Positions 1 through 8,200 of a DNA stretch of 64,000 bases are shown here, piece by piece (the stretch's first letter is position 1; each line of letters opens with the position of its first letter). A model generated the notes under the pieces. That model saw only the letters and a list, made by a program, of their open reading frames with translations, did not search any database and was not told the DNA's origin. The position numbers and the translations under genes are program-made. This DNA comes from Streptococcus vestibularis (GTDB lineage Bacteria > Bacillota > Bacilli > Lactobacillales > Streptococcaceae): positions 142,510 through 206,509 of the forward strand of contig JAABLG010000003.1 in the NCBI GenBank assembly GCA_010604095.1, given 5' to 3'.

Positions 1-73
1 TTTTGTATGGCTTGATCAAACTACCTTTTAACTTTTACTTCCTGATACTCACTAACCATAACTCTATCAATCT

Positions 74-83
74 ATGATATAAT
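74..83 (+). promoter_or_regulatory. Extended -10 promoter of the Fst-like toxin mRNA (RNA I)
   Basis: TATAAT at 78-83 is preceded by TG at 75-76, giving an extended -10; no good -35 is seen. The start of transcription should be near 90, which leaves a leader of about 40 nt ending in the strong Shine-Dalgarno GGGAGGTG at 114-121. The leader is GC-rich compared with its surroundings and could fold, as in toxin mRNAs of par-type loci. Confidence 0.6.
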
Positions 84-124
84 AGCCCTTGGCACCTCGA
101 CACCGCCTACGAAGGGAGGTGAAT

Positions 125-150
125 TTGCCTATGATGGATTTACTATTCAA
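125..150 (+). repeat. Direct repeat DRa of the par-like locus
   Basis: Two 11-bp words, TTGCCTATGAT (125-135) and TTACTATTCAA (140-150), recur in the same order at 273-300. DRa covers the toxin start codon. In par loci such repeats let the antisense RNA pair with the toxin mRNA at its initiation region; the same role is inferred here. Confidence 0.75.
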
Positions 151-223
151 AACTATCATCGGACCTATTGTGGTCGGTGTTATCCTTCGTCTAATCGACA
201 AGTGGTTAAACAAGGATAGATAG
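131..223 (+). CDS. Fst/Ldr-family type I toxin (small membrane peptide)
   Basis: This 30-residue peptide starts MMDLLFKTIIGPIVVGVILR and ends LIDKWLNKDR. It has the layout of Fst-family toxins: a short N-terminus, one hydrophobic helix containing a conserved I-x-P-I-x-V-G core (residues 10-16), then a charged tail. Fst toxins insert in the cytoplasmic membrane and impair growth when their antisense RNA is lost. Shine-Dalgarno GGGAGGTG at 114-121 lies 9 nt before the ATG. A second ATG at 134 is possible. The gene is followed at once by a two-way terminator and a convergent promoter, the arrangement of the pAD1 par locus. Family assignment rests on peptide pattern plus locus structure, without a search. 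No partition function can be inferred for this apparently chromosomal copy. Confidence 0.8.
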   Translation: MMDLLFKTIIGPIVVGVILRLIDKWLNKDR

Positions 224-227
224 TGCT

Positions 228-272
228 AAAAAAGACCCCGAGCTTATGTGGAAGTTAGCTTGGGGTCTTTTC
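228..272. terminator. Bidirectional terminator shared by toxin mRNA and antisense RNA
   Basis: An inverted repeat AAAAGACCCC-G-AGCT / AGCT-T-GGGGTCTTTT is flanked by A-tract and T-tract, so it can end transcription on both strands. It lies between the two convergent transcripts, as in par loci, and may also stop read-through from tatA. Confidence 0.85.
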
Positions 273-300
273 TTGCCTATGATATAGACTTACTATTCAA
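273..300 (+). repeat. Direct repeat DRb of the par-like locus
   Basis: TTGCCTATGAT (273-283) and TTACTATTCAA (290-300) repeat both arms of DRa exactly, with a 6-nt instead of a 4-nt spacer. On the minus strand this is the 5' part of the predicted antisense RNA, so it is complementary to the toxin start region. Confidence 0.75.
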
Positions 301-309
301 TACAAGAGT

Positions 310-338
310 ATTATGTCATAAAAGCTTATAATTGTCAA
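310..338 (-). promoter_or_regulatory. Promoter of the antisense antitoxin RNA
   Basis: On the minus strand a perfect -35 TTGACA (338-333) is followed after 17 nt by CATAAT (315-310). It begins 31 bp after the tatA stop codon, so transcription entering from the tat operon would add to the antisense RNA. Confidence 0.8.
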
Positions 339-369
339 GAAACTTGAAGATATTCACTAAGTAGAGATC

Positions 370-558
370 CTAGTCTTTAGTCTTGTCTTCTTCGTCTTTT
401 TTATCATCATCGGTCTTATTTACAGCCGCTTTAAATTCGGATAGCATTTTACCAATAGATTGACCAAGTTCTGGCAAGCGTTTAGGACCAAAGATGAGGA
501 GGGCTCCTAGGACAATGATGATAAGTCCTGGGGCTCCGATATCACGTAGAATTCCCAT
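370..558 (-). CDS. tatA: Sec-independent protein translocase subunit TatA
   Basis: TatA forms the pore-like assembly of the twin-arginine pathway, which exports folded proteins. The 62-residue product has the family layout: a short N-terminus, one hydrophobic helix (about residues 9-23), the hinge F-G-P-K-R-L-P-E-L-G, an amphipathic helix, and an acidic/lysine-rich tail. Shine-Dalgarno AAAGGAA lies 5 nt before the ATG. It is 12 bp behind tatC in the same operon. No TatB homologue is present, as in minimal Gram-positive TatAC systems, where TatA does both jobs. The only visible Tat substrate in the window is EfeB, encoded in the same operon. Confidence 0.95.
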   Translation of the reverse strand: MGILRDIGAPGLIIIVLGALLIFGPKRLPELGQSIGKMLSEFKAAVNKTDDDKKDEEDKTKD

Positions 559-570
559 GAGATTTCCTTT

Positions 571-1299
571 CTATTTATCTTTATATTTTCTTTGTTTACG
601 TTTATAAATGAGCTTACTAAGCGTTACGCTAACTTCATAAAGCAAGATTAAGGGTGCCGTCATGGCCAAGTCGCTAATAAAGTCAGCTGGTGTCAGAATG
701 ACCGCCAAAACTAAGAGAATAAAGTAAGCATAGCGTCTATAGTGTGTCAGAAAAACTGGTGTTATTATGCCGATAGATGTCAAAAAACTCACAACTACGG
801 GAAGTTCAAAGAGAACAGCCAAAGGCACTGTCGTATGCAGTAAAAAACTGAGGTAGTTTTGCGCTGTAATTTGTGTATTAAAGAGCCCTTCGCCTAGTTT
901 TAAAAGCACTTCTAAGATAGCTGGACTCACAAAATAATAGCCAAAAGCCAAGCCCAATACAAAACAGACAAAAGTTGCAGGTATATAAGCAAAGATTGCA
1001 CGAGCTTCATTGTCCCTCAAACCTGGTTTCACAAACTGCCAAATCTGGTAGGTCGTGAAAGGCAAAGTGACCGTAAAAGCCATGAGACTTGCTAGATTAA
1101 TGTAAATCCAAAGAATATCGTTAGGTCCTAGAACTAACAAAGGCTTGTCAAATCCTCTTGTCAAATAAGCATAGAGCTCCCCGGCGAACAACAAGGTGAT
1201 ACAAAAAACTAGGAAAAAGCAAATGACTACTGCAATGAAGCGTCTCCGAAATTCCACCAGATGCTCAACAATTGTCATCTCATCCTTATTTCTTACCAT
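571..1299 (-). CDS. tatC: Sec-independent protein translocase subunit TatC
   Basis: TatC is the membrane receptor for twin-arginine signal peptides. The 242-residue product has six predicted membrane helices, an N-terminal E-H-L-x-E-F-R-R-R motif just before helix 1, and the conserved F-E-L-P motif in the middle of the protein. The ATG at 1299 overlaps the end of efeU by 14 bp and has no clear Shine-Dalgarno. An in-frame ATG at 1278 has AAGGA 4 nt upstream and would shorten the protein by 7 residues. I kept the longer form because TatC proteins often have a similar basic N-terminal extension. It is translationally linked with efeU upstream and tatA downstream. Confidence 0.93.
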   Translation of the reverse strand: MVRNKDEMTIVEHLVEFRRRFIAVVICFFLVFCITLLFAGELYAYLTRGFDKPLLVLGPNDILWIYINLASLMAFTVTLPFTTYQIWQFVKPGLRDNEARAIFAYIPATFVCFVLGLAFGYYFVSPAILEVLLKLGEGLFNTQITAQNYLSFLLHTTVPLAVLFELPVVVSFLTSIGIITPVFLTHYRRYAYFILLVLAVILTPADFISDLAMTAPLILLYEVSVTLSKLIYKRKQRKYKDK

Positions 1300-2971
1300 G
1301 CTGTTTCACCGTCACAAAGGCAATAATAACAATAAAGATCAGTTGTGGAATCAAGACTTCCAAGCTTGGATAGATACCAGCCCAATCAATGGTTGGGAAA
1401 CCACTAATCAAATGATTAGACATCATATTAGTCAACTGAAGGGCATGAATGCTGACACCGAGCATCTTAAAGGCCAGGGCATAAATCAACCAAGTTAAAA
1501 TAAAGAAGATACGATGTGGTTTAATATAGTGACTCGCTTTAGTCATAGCTACAGCAATGATAACAAGAACTGCAATGGCTAAACCAATACCAATCAAGAA
1601 ATTAGCTGTCGTGATACGTGGGATAATACCAACATAGAAAAGGATTGTCTCGGCACCTTCACGGAAAACAGCCAAGAAACTGAGGGCAAACATTGACACA
1701 AAACTTCCGGTAGCTGTCACCGCCCTCATCTGACGATCCATAAAGTCATTCCACTGTTTAACTGAAGACTTGCTGTGGAGCCATATTCCGATAAGAATCA
1801 TCATCGCAACTGCAAAGATACCAACGCCACCTTCAATAATTTCACGGTTAGCCCCAGAGGTCACAGCTGGAAAGACAACTTGCAAGATAACAGCTATAAC
1901 TGCGCTGGCAAGAACACCAGCAAGGGCTCCGCCATAAACCCATTTGAGTCCCTTACGCATCTTGGCTGCCTTAAGAGTTGTCACAAGGGCCATAACGATG
2001 AGGAGGGCTTCTACTCCTTCACGCAAGAGAATCAACATGGCATCAAAGGCATTATAAGAAGCGCTAGTATCGATAGCAGATAAATCTGTAATTAAGGCTT
2101 GGAGTTTATCTTGATAAGCCTTTTCTTTCCCCTTAACCATGATAACAGGCGTTTCACTCTCCACACGTGTATAGAGGCTAGGATTAGTTGTGCTTACATC
2201 TCCTTCAATGGTTGGCCAGATAGTGATGAACTTCTTCATCGTTGCCGCAGCTGTTTTATCATCACCTGCTTGGAATTGACCTAAAGCCTTTTTCAAGAGT
2301 TTAATACCATCATTAAGGGTTAAACTTGAGCTTGTACTATCAAGAGGAACTCCCTTGATGAAGTCATCAATTCCACCCTTGAGATCATCATAAGATGACT
2401 GGATGCTGGTGAAATCAGTAGGCTCCGTCTCAATACTGCTTCGTAGAAGTGAAATAGCCGTCTCAATCTTACCGTAGTAAGCAGTACTATGGTCACGGAC
2501 AACAGCTTCATTTCGTGTCCAAGCATTATTTAATTCACCGTAAGTTTTGCGGGTCGCGGCTAGGTCTTTAGCCGTAATGGCATCCTGTAAGTTCTTGAAA
2601 TATGGCTCAAGGCGAGTATTTAGTTTTTCCTTCTCTGCGTCTAAGTCAACAGGATTTTGCTCTTTTTCAAATTTAAGAAGGGCTGACGAGATAGTGGTTA
2701 AATCTTCTTCTGTTACATCGCCCTTAATATCAAGAGCCTTGCTGACTTCTTTACCAGCCTTGGAATCGTGATTTTCTTTAGTTTCGAAATCGGACTTAAT
2801 CTCACCAACCAATTCCTTAGCTTTAGCTTGATCTTTATTTTGAACAGCTGTTGTTGCATCTGTGATTTTGATATAGAGATCACTATAGGATTCAGCAGCT
2901 ACTGGATAAGTCCAGAATAAGGCCAGTAGCCCCACCAAAACGAGGAGTTTATTCAAAGAGTGCTTGACCAA
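1286..2971 (-). CDS. efeU: EfeU/FTR1-family iron permease with extracellular N-terminal domain
   Basis: This is the membrane channel of the EfeUOB ferrous/ferric iron uptake system. A signal peptide is followed by about 290 hydrophilic residues (extracytoplasmic domain), then seven predicted membrane helices containing two R-E-G-x-E iron motifs (L-R-E-G-V-E-A and F-R-E-G-A-E-T), diagnostic of the FTR1 family. I chose the TTG at 2971: AAAGGAGG lies 5 nt upstream and the protein then begins with a typical signal peptide. The open frame continues to 3007 without a ribosome site. The start overlaps the end of efeB by 23 bp, which suggests coupled translation. Length is 561 residues. Confidence 0.9.
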   Translation of the reverse strand: MVKHSLNKLLVLVGLLALFWTYPVAAESYSDLYIKITDATTAVQNKDQAKAKELVGEIKSDFETKENHDSKAGKEVSKALDIKGDVTEEDLTTISSALLKFEKEQNPVDLDAEKEKLNTRLEPYFKNLQDAITAKDLAATRKTYGELNNAWTRNEAVVRDHSTAYYGKIETAISLLRSSIETEPTDFTSIQSSYDDLKGGIDDFIKGVPLDSTSSSLTLNDGIKLLKKALGQFQAGDDKTAAATMKKFITIWPTIEGDVSTTNPSLYTRVESETPVIMVKGKEKAYQDKLQALITDLSAIDTSASYNAFDAMLILLREGVEALLIVMALVTTLKAAKMRKGLKWVYGGALAGVLASAVIAVILQVVFPAVTSGANREIIEGGVGIFAVAMMILIGIWLHSKSSVKQWNDFMDRQMRAVTATGSFVSMFALSFLAVFREGAETILFYVGIIPRITTANFLIGIGLAIAVLVIIAVAMTKASHYIKPHRIFFILTWLIYALAFKMLGVSIHALQLTNMMSNHLISGFPTIDWAGIYPSLEVLIPQLIFIVIIAFVTVKQHGKK

Positions 2972-4154
2972 GGTAGCCTCCTTTCTCCACGCCAGCAAAG
3001 CAAGCAAATAGCCCGCTACCGATATGGGTGATGTACTCGTTCATCTTGTCTACAGCACCAAGATTGGTCTGAATTTTAACAAAACTATTTGGATCTTTTT
3101 GAAAAGCGATAAAAATCAAGCCTGCATCAAATTGCCCTGTTCTCTCATCGATTCCATCCGAATAGGAATAAGACCGCCGTAAAATAGGGAGATTTAGCTC
3201 TTTTGCCAAGCGAACATGTGAATCTACTGGTAGTTTAGATAAATCTACTTCATCAAATTCGTTGGTTTTCCCAAATGGAGCACCGGACTCCTTGTAGCGA
3301 CCAAAAGTATTTTCCTGCTCCTGCAAATTGGTACGATCCCAAGTTTCTAGGTGCATCTGTACCAGACGAAGAGCCATATAAGAACCACCCTTCATCCAAT
3401 CCTTACTGTCAGTCCAGACAACCTTGTCAAATTCCTTTTCTGTCGTAACATTAGCAGTTCCGTCCTTGAAACCAAAGAGATTTCGAGGCGTTTCCTTGCG
3501 GTCACCGATGGCTGCAAAACCGGACTTGCTCCACTTCATAGTGATGCTATTACGACCTTTGCGGATGAGATTTCGGACCGCATGAAAGGCTACTTGCTCA
3601 TCGTCGGCACAGGCCTGAATGACGATGTCACCACCAGTGTATTTGTCCTGCAACTGCTCCTTTGGAAAAGGAGGCAAATCACGAAAGAGCTTGGGACGTT
3701 TAGATTCCAAACCTAATTTCTTGAGAAAGCTAGCAGAGACACCAAACGTCAGGCTCAAGCGATAGGGGTTCAGTCCGACCGTTTCCCCTGTATCTTTTGG
3801 TGGTAAGAACCCATTGGCACCATTTTTTTGAACCAACTGCCCTTCGACTAATTTACTACTATAATCGGTCCAGTCTTTAAAGAGCTGGATGACTTCTTTT
3901 TTGTCCGTCGTGTGAAGATCTAATACCACCAAGTAGCAAGCCTTCTGCATGGCCGTCGTAATCCCAGCCTGGTGCTTACCATAAAAAGTGATATCTTCAT
4001 CACCATCATAAGCCTTATCACTTGAACTATCCTGATTAGCGAAAAAAGCAGATGCACCAGAAAGACCAAGTGCAAGACCAGCCCCTCCAATACCTGCTTT
4101 TTTAAGAAATTCACGACGGTCCATTTTTCGATTTAAAAATTTTTCGTCAGTCAT
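2949..4154 (-). CDS. efeB: EfeB-type deferrochelatase / Dyp-type heme peroxidase, Tat-exported
   Basis: Dyp-type peroxidases of the EfeB group act outside the membrane and help extract or oxidise iron, including from heme. The 401-residue protein starts with a twin-arginine signal, M-D-R-R-E-F-L-K-K-A followed by a glycine/alanine-rich hydrophobic stretch (residues 11-40). The mature part carries the family's distal G-F-K-D-G-T motif and a likely proximal heme ligand in D-S-H-V-R-L-A. It lies between efeM/O and efeU with tatC and tatA downstream, so enzyme and exporter appear co-expressed. No good ribosome site precedes the start at 4154, only 5 bp after the efeM/O stop, so coupled translation is likely. 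Confidence 0.93.
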   Translation of the reverse strand: MTDEKFLNRKMDRREFLKKAGIGGAGLALGLSGASAFFANQDSSSDKAYDGDEDITFYGKHQAGITTAMQKACYLVVLDLHTTDKKEVIQLFKDWTDYSSKLVEGQLVQKNGANGFLPPKDTGETVGLNPYRLSLTFGVSASFLKKLGLESKRPKLFRDLPPFPKEQLQDKYTGGDIVIQACADDEQVAFHAVRNLIRKGRNSITMKWSKSGFAAIGDRKETPRNLFGFKDGTANVTTEKEFDKVVWTDSKDWMKGGSYMALRLVQMHLETWDRTNLQEQENTFGRYKESGAPFGKTNEFDEVDLSKLPVDSHVRLAKELNLPILRRSYSYSDGIDERTGQFDAGLIFIAFQKDPNSFVKIQTNLGAVDKMNEYITHIGSGLFACFAGVEKGGYLGQALFE

Positions 4155-4159
4155 TTTTC

Positions 4160-5032
4160 TTATTTCCCATCTAGGATAACACCCATTTGTGATAATGGTT
4201 CACCAAGTTTCGTTACAGCTTCAGCCAATTCCTTAGTATCAGTCTCACTCAAATCAGTATAAGACTTATAGTTTTTATCATCAATCATGTGTTTGTCCAA
4301 AAGTCCATTCACATTCTTGAACTCTGTTTCCAAAGTCTTCACAAGCTTAGCATCTTTCTTCTCAATCAATGGTTTGAAGAGTTCAAAGATTTTTTCAGCC
4401 CCTTGAATATTGGCACGGAAGTCGTAGAGATCAGTGTGTGAGAAGACTTCTTCTTCACCTGTAATCTTTTGAGTGGCTACTTCGTTAAGAAGGTCAACAG
4501 CACCTGTCAACATGATATCTGGAGTAACTTTAACAGTTGCAATTTTAGCCTTGAGTTCCTTGATATCCTTAACCAATTGATCTGCATAAGTCGCAGTCCC
4601 ATCCGTCGTGTTGTCCTGCCACATGATGCGTTCAATACGGTGGAAACCTGACCAGCCGTCTTCTGATTTATTTTCATCCATGTAATCTACCAAACGGTAA
4701 TCGATTTTCACATCAGACTCACCAAAGCTTTCTGCAATTGGTTCTGAACGTTCGTAAGCCATACGAACTAATGGGTATTGTTTCTTAGCTTCTTCAAGAT
4801 TTCCTGACTTGAGGGTTTCACTGAATCCCTCAGTATCTTTCAAAAGCTGATCAATTTCGCCTTCTATGAAAGTCTTGTAATCACTTGTAGCCTGCTTCAA
4901 TTGCTTTTGCTCACTGGCTGTGAGTTTTGAGCTAGTTGAGCTTGAATTACTTGAATTACCAGATTTGGCACAAGCTGTTAACAAAAGACCTGATGCTAAA
5001 AGAACAACACCAAGTTTATTTAATTTTTTCAT
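4160..5032 (-). CDS. efeO: EfeM/EfeO-type iron-binding lipoprotein (imelysin/M75 domain)
   Basis: This is the surface iron-binding component of the EfeUOB system. The 290-residue precursor has a lipoprotein signal ending in the lipobox L-L-T-A-C (Cys 21), then a low-complexity Ser/Asn linker. One imelysin-like domain follows, with an H-x-x-E motif (G-F-H-R-I-E-R-I-M-W, around residue 130). There is no cupredoxin domain, so it belongs to the shorter EfeM type often still labelled EfeO. It is the first gene of the operon. A promoter and three PerR/Fur-like palindromes lie in the 250 bp upstream. The leader is about 125 nt. Shine-Dalgarno AGGAGG precedes the ATG. Confidence 0.92.
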   Translation of the reverse strand: MKKLNKLGVVLLASGLLLTACAKSGNSSNSSSTSSKLTASEQKQLKQATSDYKTFIEGEIDQLLKDTEGFSETLKSGNLEEAKKQYPLVRMAYERSEPIAESFGESDVKIDYRLVDYMDENKSEDGWSGFHRIERIMWQDNTTDGTATYADQLVKDIKELKAKIATVKVTPDIMLTGAVDLLNEVATQKITGEEEVFSHTDLYDFRANIQGAEKIFELFKPLIEKKDAKLVKTLETEFKNVNGLLDKHMIDDKNYKSYTDLSETDTKELAEAVTKLGEPLSQMGVILDGK

Positions 5033-5149
5033 GAATGCCTCCTATTTTCAAGATAGTGTGCGACATCTGTCGATATATATGTGAATCGCCGCTTTCATGT
5101 TTATGAAAAACGAACGATGATAAGTCAATAATGATCTCTCGTATGTAAG

Positions 5150-5164
5150 AGAACATAATTCTAA
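5150..5164 (-). promoter_or_regulatory. PerR/Fur-like box C, at the efe promoter start region
   Basis: Minus strand TTAGAATTATGTTCT resembles the streptococcal Per/Fur box TTAGAATNATTCTAA but its right half is imperfect. It touches the putative -10 (5168-5163), where a bound repressor would block RNA polymerase. Confidence 0.45.
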
Positions 5165-5191
5165 ACTAACAGAAGAAACCTGCACTGTCAA
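5163..5191 (-). promoter_or_regulatory. Promoter of the efe-tat operon
   Basis: A perfect -35 TTGACA (5191-5186) is followed after 17 nt by a weak -10, TAGTTT (5168-5163). A weak -10 beside palindromic repressor-type boxes suits an iron- or peroxide-controlled promoter. The -10 assignment is tentative. Confidence 0.5.
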
Positions 5192-5206
5192 CGGTTTTAG
5201 CCTATT

Positions 5207-5221
5207 TAAGAACTATTCTAA
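5207..5221 (-). promoter_or_regulatory. PerR/Fur-like box B upstream of efe promoter
   Basis: Minus strand TTAGAATAGTTCTTA is an inverted repeat close to TTAGAATNATTCTAA. Its centre is 23 bp from box A and it lies just upstream of the -35. Confidence 0.5.
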
Positions 5222-5229
5222 AGAGCAGA

Positions 5230-5244
5230 TAAGAATGATTCTAA
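5230..5244 (-). promoter_or_regulatory. PerR/Fur-like box A upstream of efe promoter
   Basis: Minus strand TTAGAATCATTCTTA differs at one position from the perfect palindrome TTAGAATCATTCTAA used by PerR/Fur-family regulators in streptococci. It is the best of the three boxes. Confidence 0.55.
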
Positions 5245-5250
5245 ATAAAA

Positions 5251-5278
5251 GAAAAACAACAGGAAATAACCTGTTGTC
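5251..5278 (-). terminator. Terminator of the pullulanase gene
   Basis: On the minus strand ACAACAGG-loop-CCTGTTGT is followed by TTTTTC just after the pulA stop codon. It separates pulA from the efe operon. Confidence 0.85.
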
Positions 5279-5283
5279 ACTTA

Positions 5284-8200
5284 TTATTTCATCCGTCGTT
5301 TTCTAAGGAATCCTAGGCTAAGAATGCTTAGAAGACCTGCTAAAAAGAGTCCACGATTTGTCTTTTCACCAGTGGATGGCAGTTGCTTATCAGTTTGACG
5401 ACTAGCTTCAGTCTTAGCCTGACCATTGCCATGATTAACAAGTTCAGCATCTCCAACAAGGTACTCTTGACTTGAGGTTTTAACAGTTGTTTTTGTTAAC
5501 TCAGTATCTCTATCAGCAAATGACCCGTTCCTTTCAGAAGGCTGATCTACTGCCGCAGTTGGCGTCTGAGCATTGGTCAAACGAATAATAGTCGCTGTTA
5601 GTGGATCCAAGGTCAAGATGTGATTGTTGATTGTCACACCTGATAACTCACTAATGCCGGATAGATTGACTTGACTGCCATCTGCCAAAACCAGATAGGA
5701 TAGGCCATTTGTAATCTTGCTCAAATTAAACTGACGAGCCTTGCTATCAGCATTGACATAGACAAGGTAACGGTCTCCATTGGAAGCAACAGTTTGGTAT
5801 CCTAATACCAAATCTTCTTGAGCGACATTGTCCTGACCAAGAACTGTCAATAGCGTTAGACGTGCATCTACATCTGCTTTTGATTTAAAATTGAAGGCAT
5901 CTGTAGACTTACGTAAAGCGATTAATCCTTTGGTAAAGGCACGTGTTTTCGTATTTTCTGGGAATAACTTAGTATCAGTAGCCTTAGTCCAGTCAAAATG
6001 GTTAACCGCGTCACTAGAATCATAAGAATCATGGATAAAGTACGGATAATCAAATGGATTGCCCTTTTCATCCACTAAGAAATGGGACTTATTCGGCACC
6101 TTGTCCTCAGACACAGGATAACGGTAGGCAGGATCACGGAACTGTTTGGTGCGGCCGTATTCCTGACCAGAGTGAATAAATGGTGTTACCTGAGCAGTCA
6201 AGACCATGAGGTTTCCTAGACGCAAGCGACGATGAATTTCAGCATTATTCTCAGTCTTGCTTGGATCCTTCTTGATTGATTGGGCGATGATATCAAAAAG
6301 GGTCAAATTATCGTGAGCAGCAATATATTGAATCACATCACCTGGAGAATCAGCCTCGAAGTTAGTTGGTTGTGCCTTGATATTGTCAAAAACCTTATTA
6401 ATATCACGTTTGCCACCTGTAATGAAAGCTGGTGTCCCCTCGTTTGGATAACCTGATTTGAGGGTGTTTCGAATATCATCTGAAAATACAGCTACGGTAT
6501 CAGTATCTTTCATCCAAGACTGATCGGCAGGCTGAACAGGGCTATTTTCATCGCCAGTATAAGTCACCCAGCCCTCACCAAGCATAATAAGGTTTGGATT
6601 AAGGGCACGTGCAGCATGGTAAGCTTGCTCGATACTTTCAGCATCATGGTCACCCATCATATCAAAGCGGAAACCATCTACCTTGTATTCCTTCGTCAAA
6701 TAAGCAATCGAATCAACCAAGACACGACGGCTCATATAGTGAGTTGTTCCAAGACGCCCTCCACCAAAACTCGAACGAGGAGTACCATCAGCATCCATAA
6801 AGTGATAATAATTTGGCTCAAGGTCTTCAAAAATAGCTGTCTTGGCTGTATGATTATAGACCACATCCAAGATAACGCCCATACCGTGGGCATGAATAGC
6901 CGCAACTAAATTCTTGAATTCTTCGATCCGTTTACCTGGTTCACTTGGATTTTCAGAATACATACCCGTCAAAGAGAAATAATTTTGTGGATCATAGCCC
7001 CAGTTGTAGTTACTATTACTTGAAGCGTAGGTATACAAACGCTTCCCATTTTGCATTTCATTAACAAAATAGTAGCTTAATACTGGCAAAAGCTGAATAT
7101 GGGTAACACCGAGATCTTTAAGATAATCCAAACGCTCCGCAAAGGCTGCGAAGGTACCAAACTGGTGTTTCAATTCAGCAGAGATAGCCTTATCAGAAGT
7201 GAAATCTCGGACATGAGCCTCATAAATGATGGCATCTTCTCGAGATTTAAAGTTAGGAATCTTAGCGTAATCAAGGTCTTTTGGTCCATAATTAGCAGGA
7301 TCTACAAAGGCAGCCTTGGCAATCTTATGGTCATGTCCCTTGCTGGCATCGTCACTATTCCAAGCAGCCAAAGACTTAGCATAAGGATCCAAAACGATTA
7401 CTGACTGATCACCACGTTTAATGCGGTATTGATAGAAATAACCTGTTAAGTTTTCAAGACCAAGGTCAGTCGCAAGCAAGTCAGCTTGCCAAGTACCCCG
7501 AGGTCCTTTGCTTAGTTTATGTTCAGCAAGCACCTTGTCTTGATTATTCCTATCATAGACAATGATATCTACTCGATCAGCACTTGGTGACCAAAGGGTC
7601 ACATGTGCCTTACTACCATTCTCTTCTAGACGAGCACCCAATTCTCCATCGTAACTGTAGAGCGCATCCTTCAATTGCCAACTCTCAGACGTTTTAAAAC
7701 TATCATTGCCCAAAGTGACCTTGTAAGGCAGATTTTCCGCAGTAAAATCACCTGTTAATGTAGCTTTTTTGAGTTTAGCATCCAAGTCAAGCTGTTTAAG
7801 AGTGACGCTATTACCATCCTTATCTGTCACCTTGAGGTCTTTGAGAATATCTTCAGATGAAACCTCTTCTAGATTGGTGAAGCTAAGTTCGATTTGGCTT
7901 GGACTAAGCTGCTGAGCTCCAGTCAAACGCACATCCTTAACAAAATAAGGGTTAGTGTAGACTGTCGTATCAGTATCTCGTACGAAAAGCTGACGAGTTT
8001 TTTTCAAGTCACTAAATTTATAATCATTTGGTTGAATTTTCACATCATCTCCTGTTTTGCTCTCATCTAAGAGTAAAAATCCGATAGATTTAGCAGCCTC
8101 GGTTAGCGGAATGTCTAAATAGGCACCATACTTACCATTTGGTTGGAAATTGACACCATCAGGCCAATTACTTGGAGCGTCCTTAACATCACCCCAATAC

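Larger units (their letters stand above)
228..303 (-). ncRNA. Predicted antisense antitoxin RNA (RNA II-like)
   Basis: The promoter at 310-338 on the minus strand should start an RNA near 303 that runs leftward through DRb (273-300) and ends in the shared terminator, giving about 75 nt. Size and layout match par RNA II, which base-pairs through its repeat and terminator arms with the toxin mRNA and blocks its translation. No open reading frame is apparent in it. The RNA is predicted from promoter, repeat and terminator positions only. Confidence 0.7.

Noticed and set aside
5033..5150. Riboswitch in the 125-nt efe leader
   Set aside because: Only a short CGACA-TC-TGTCG inverted repeat is seen; there is no terminator-like alternative structure or known aptamer pattern.
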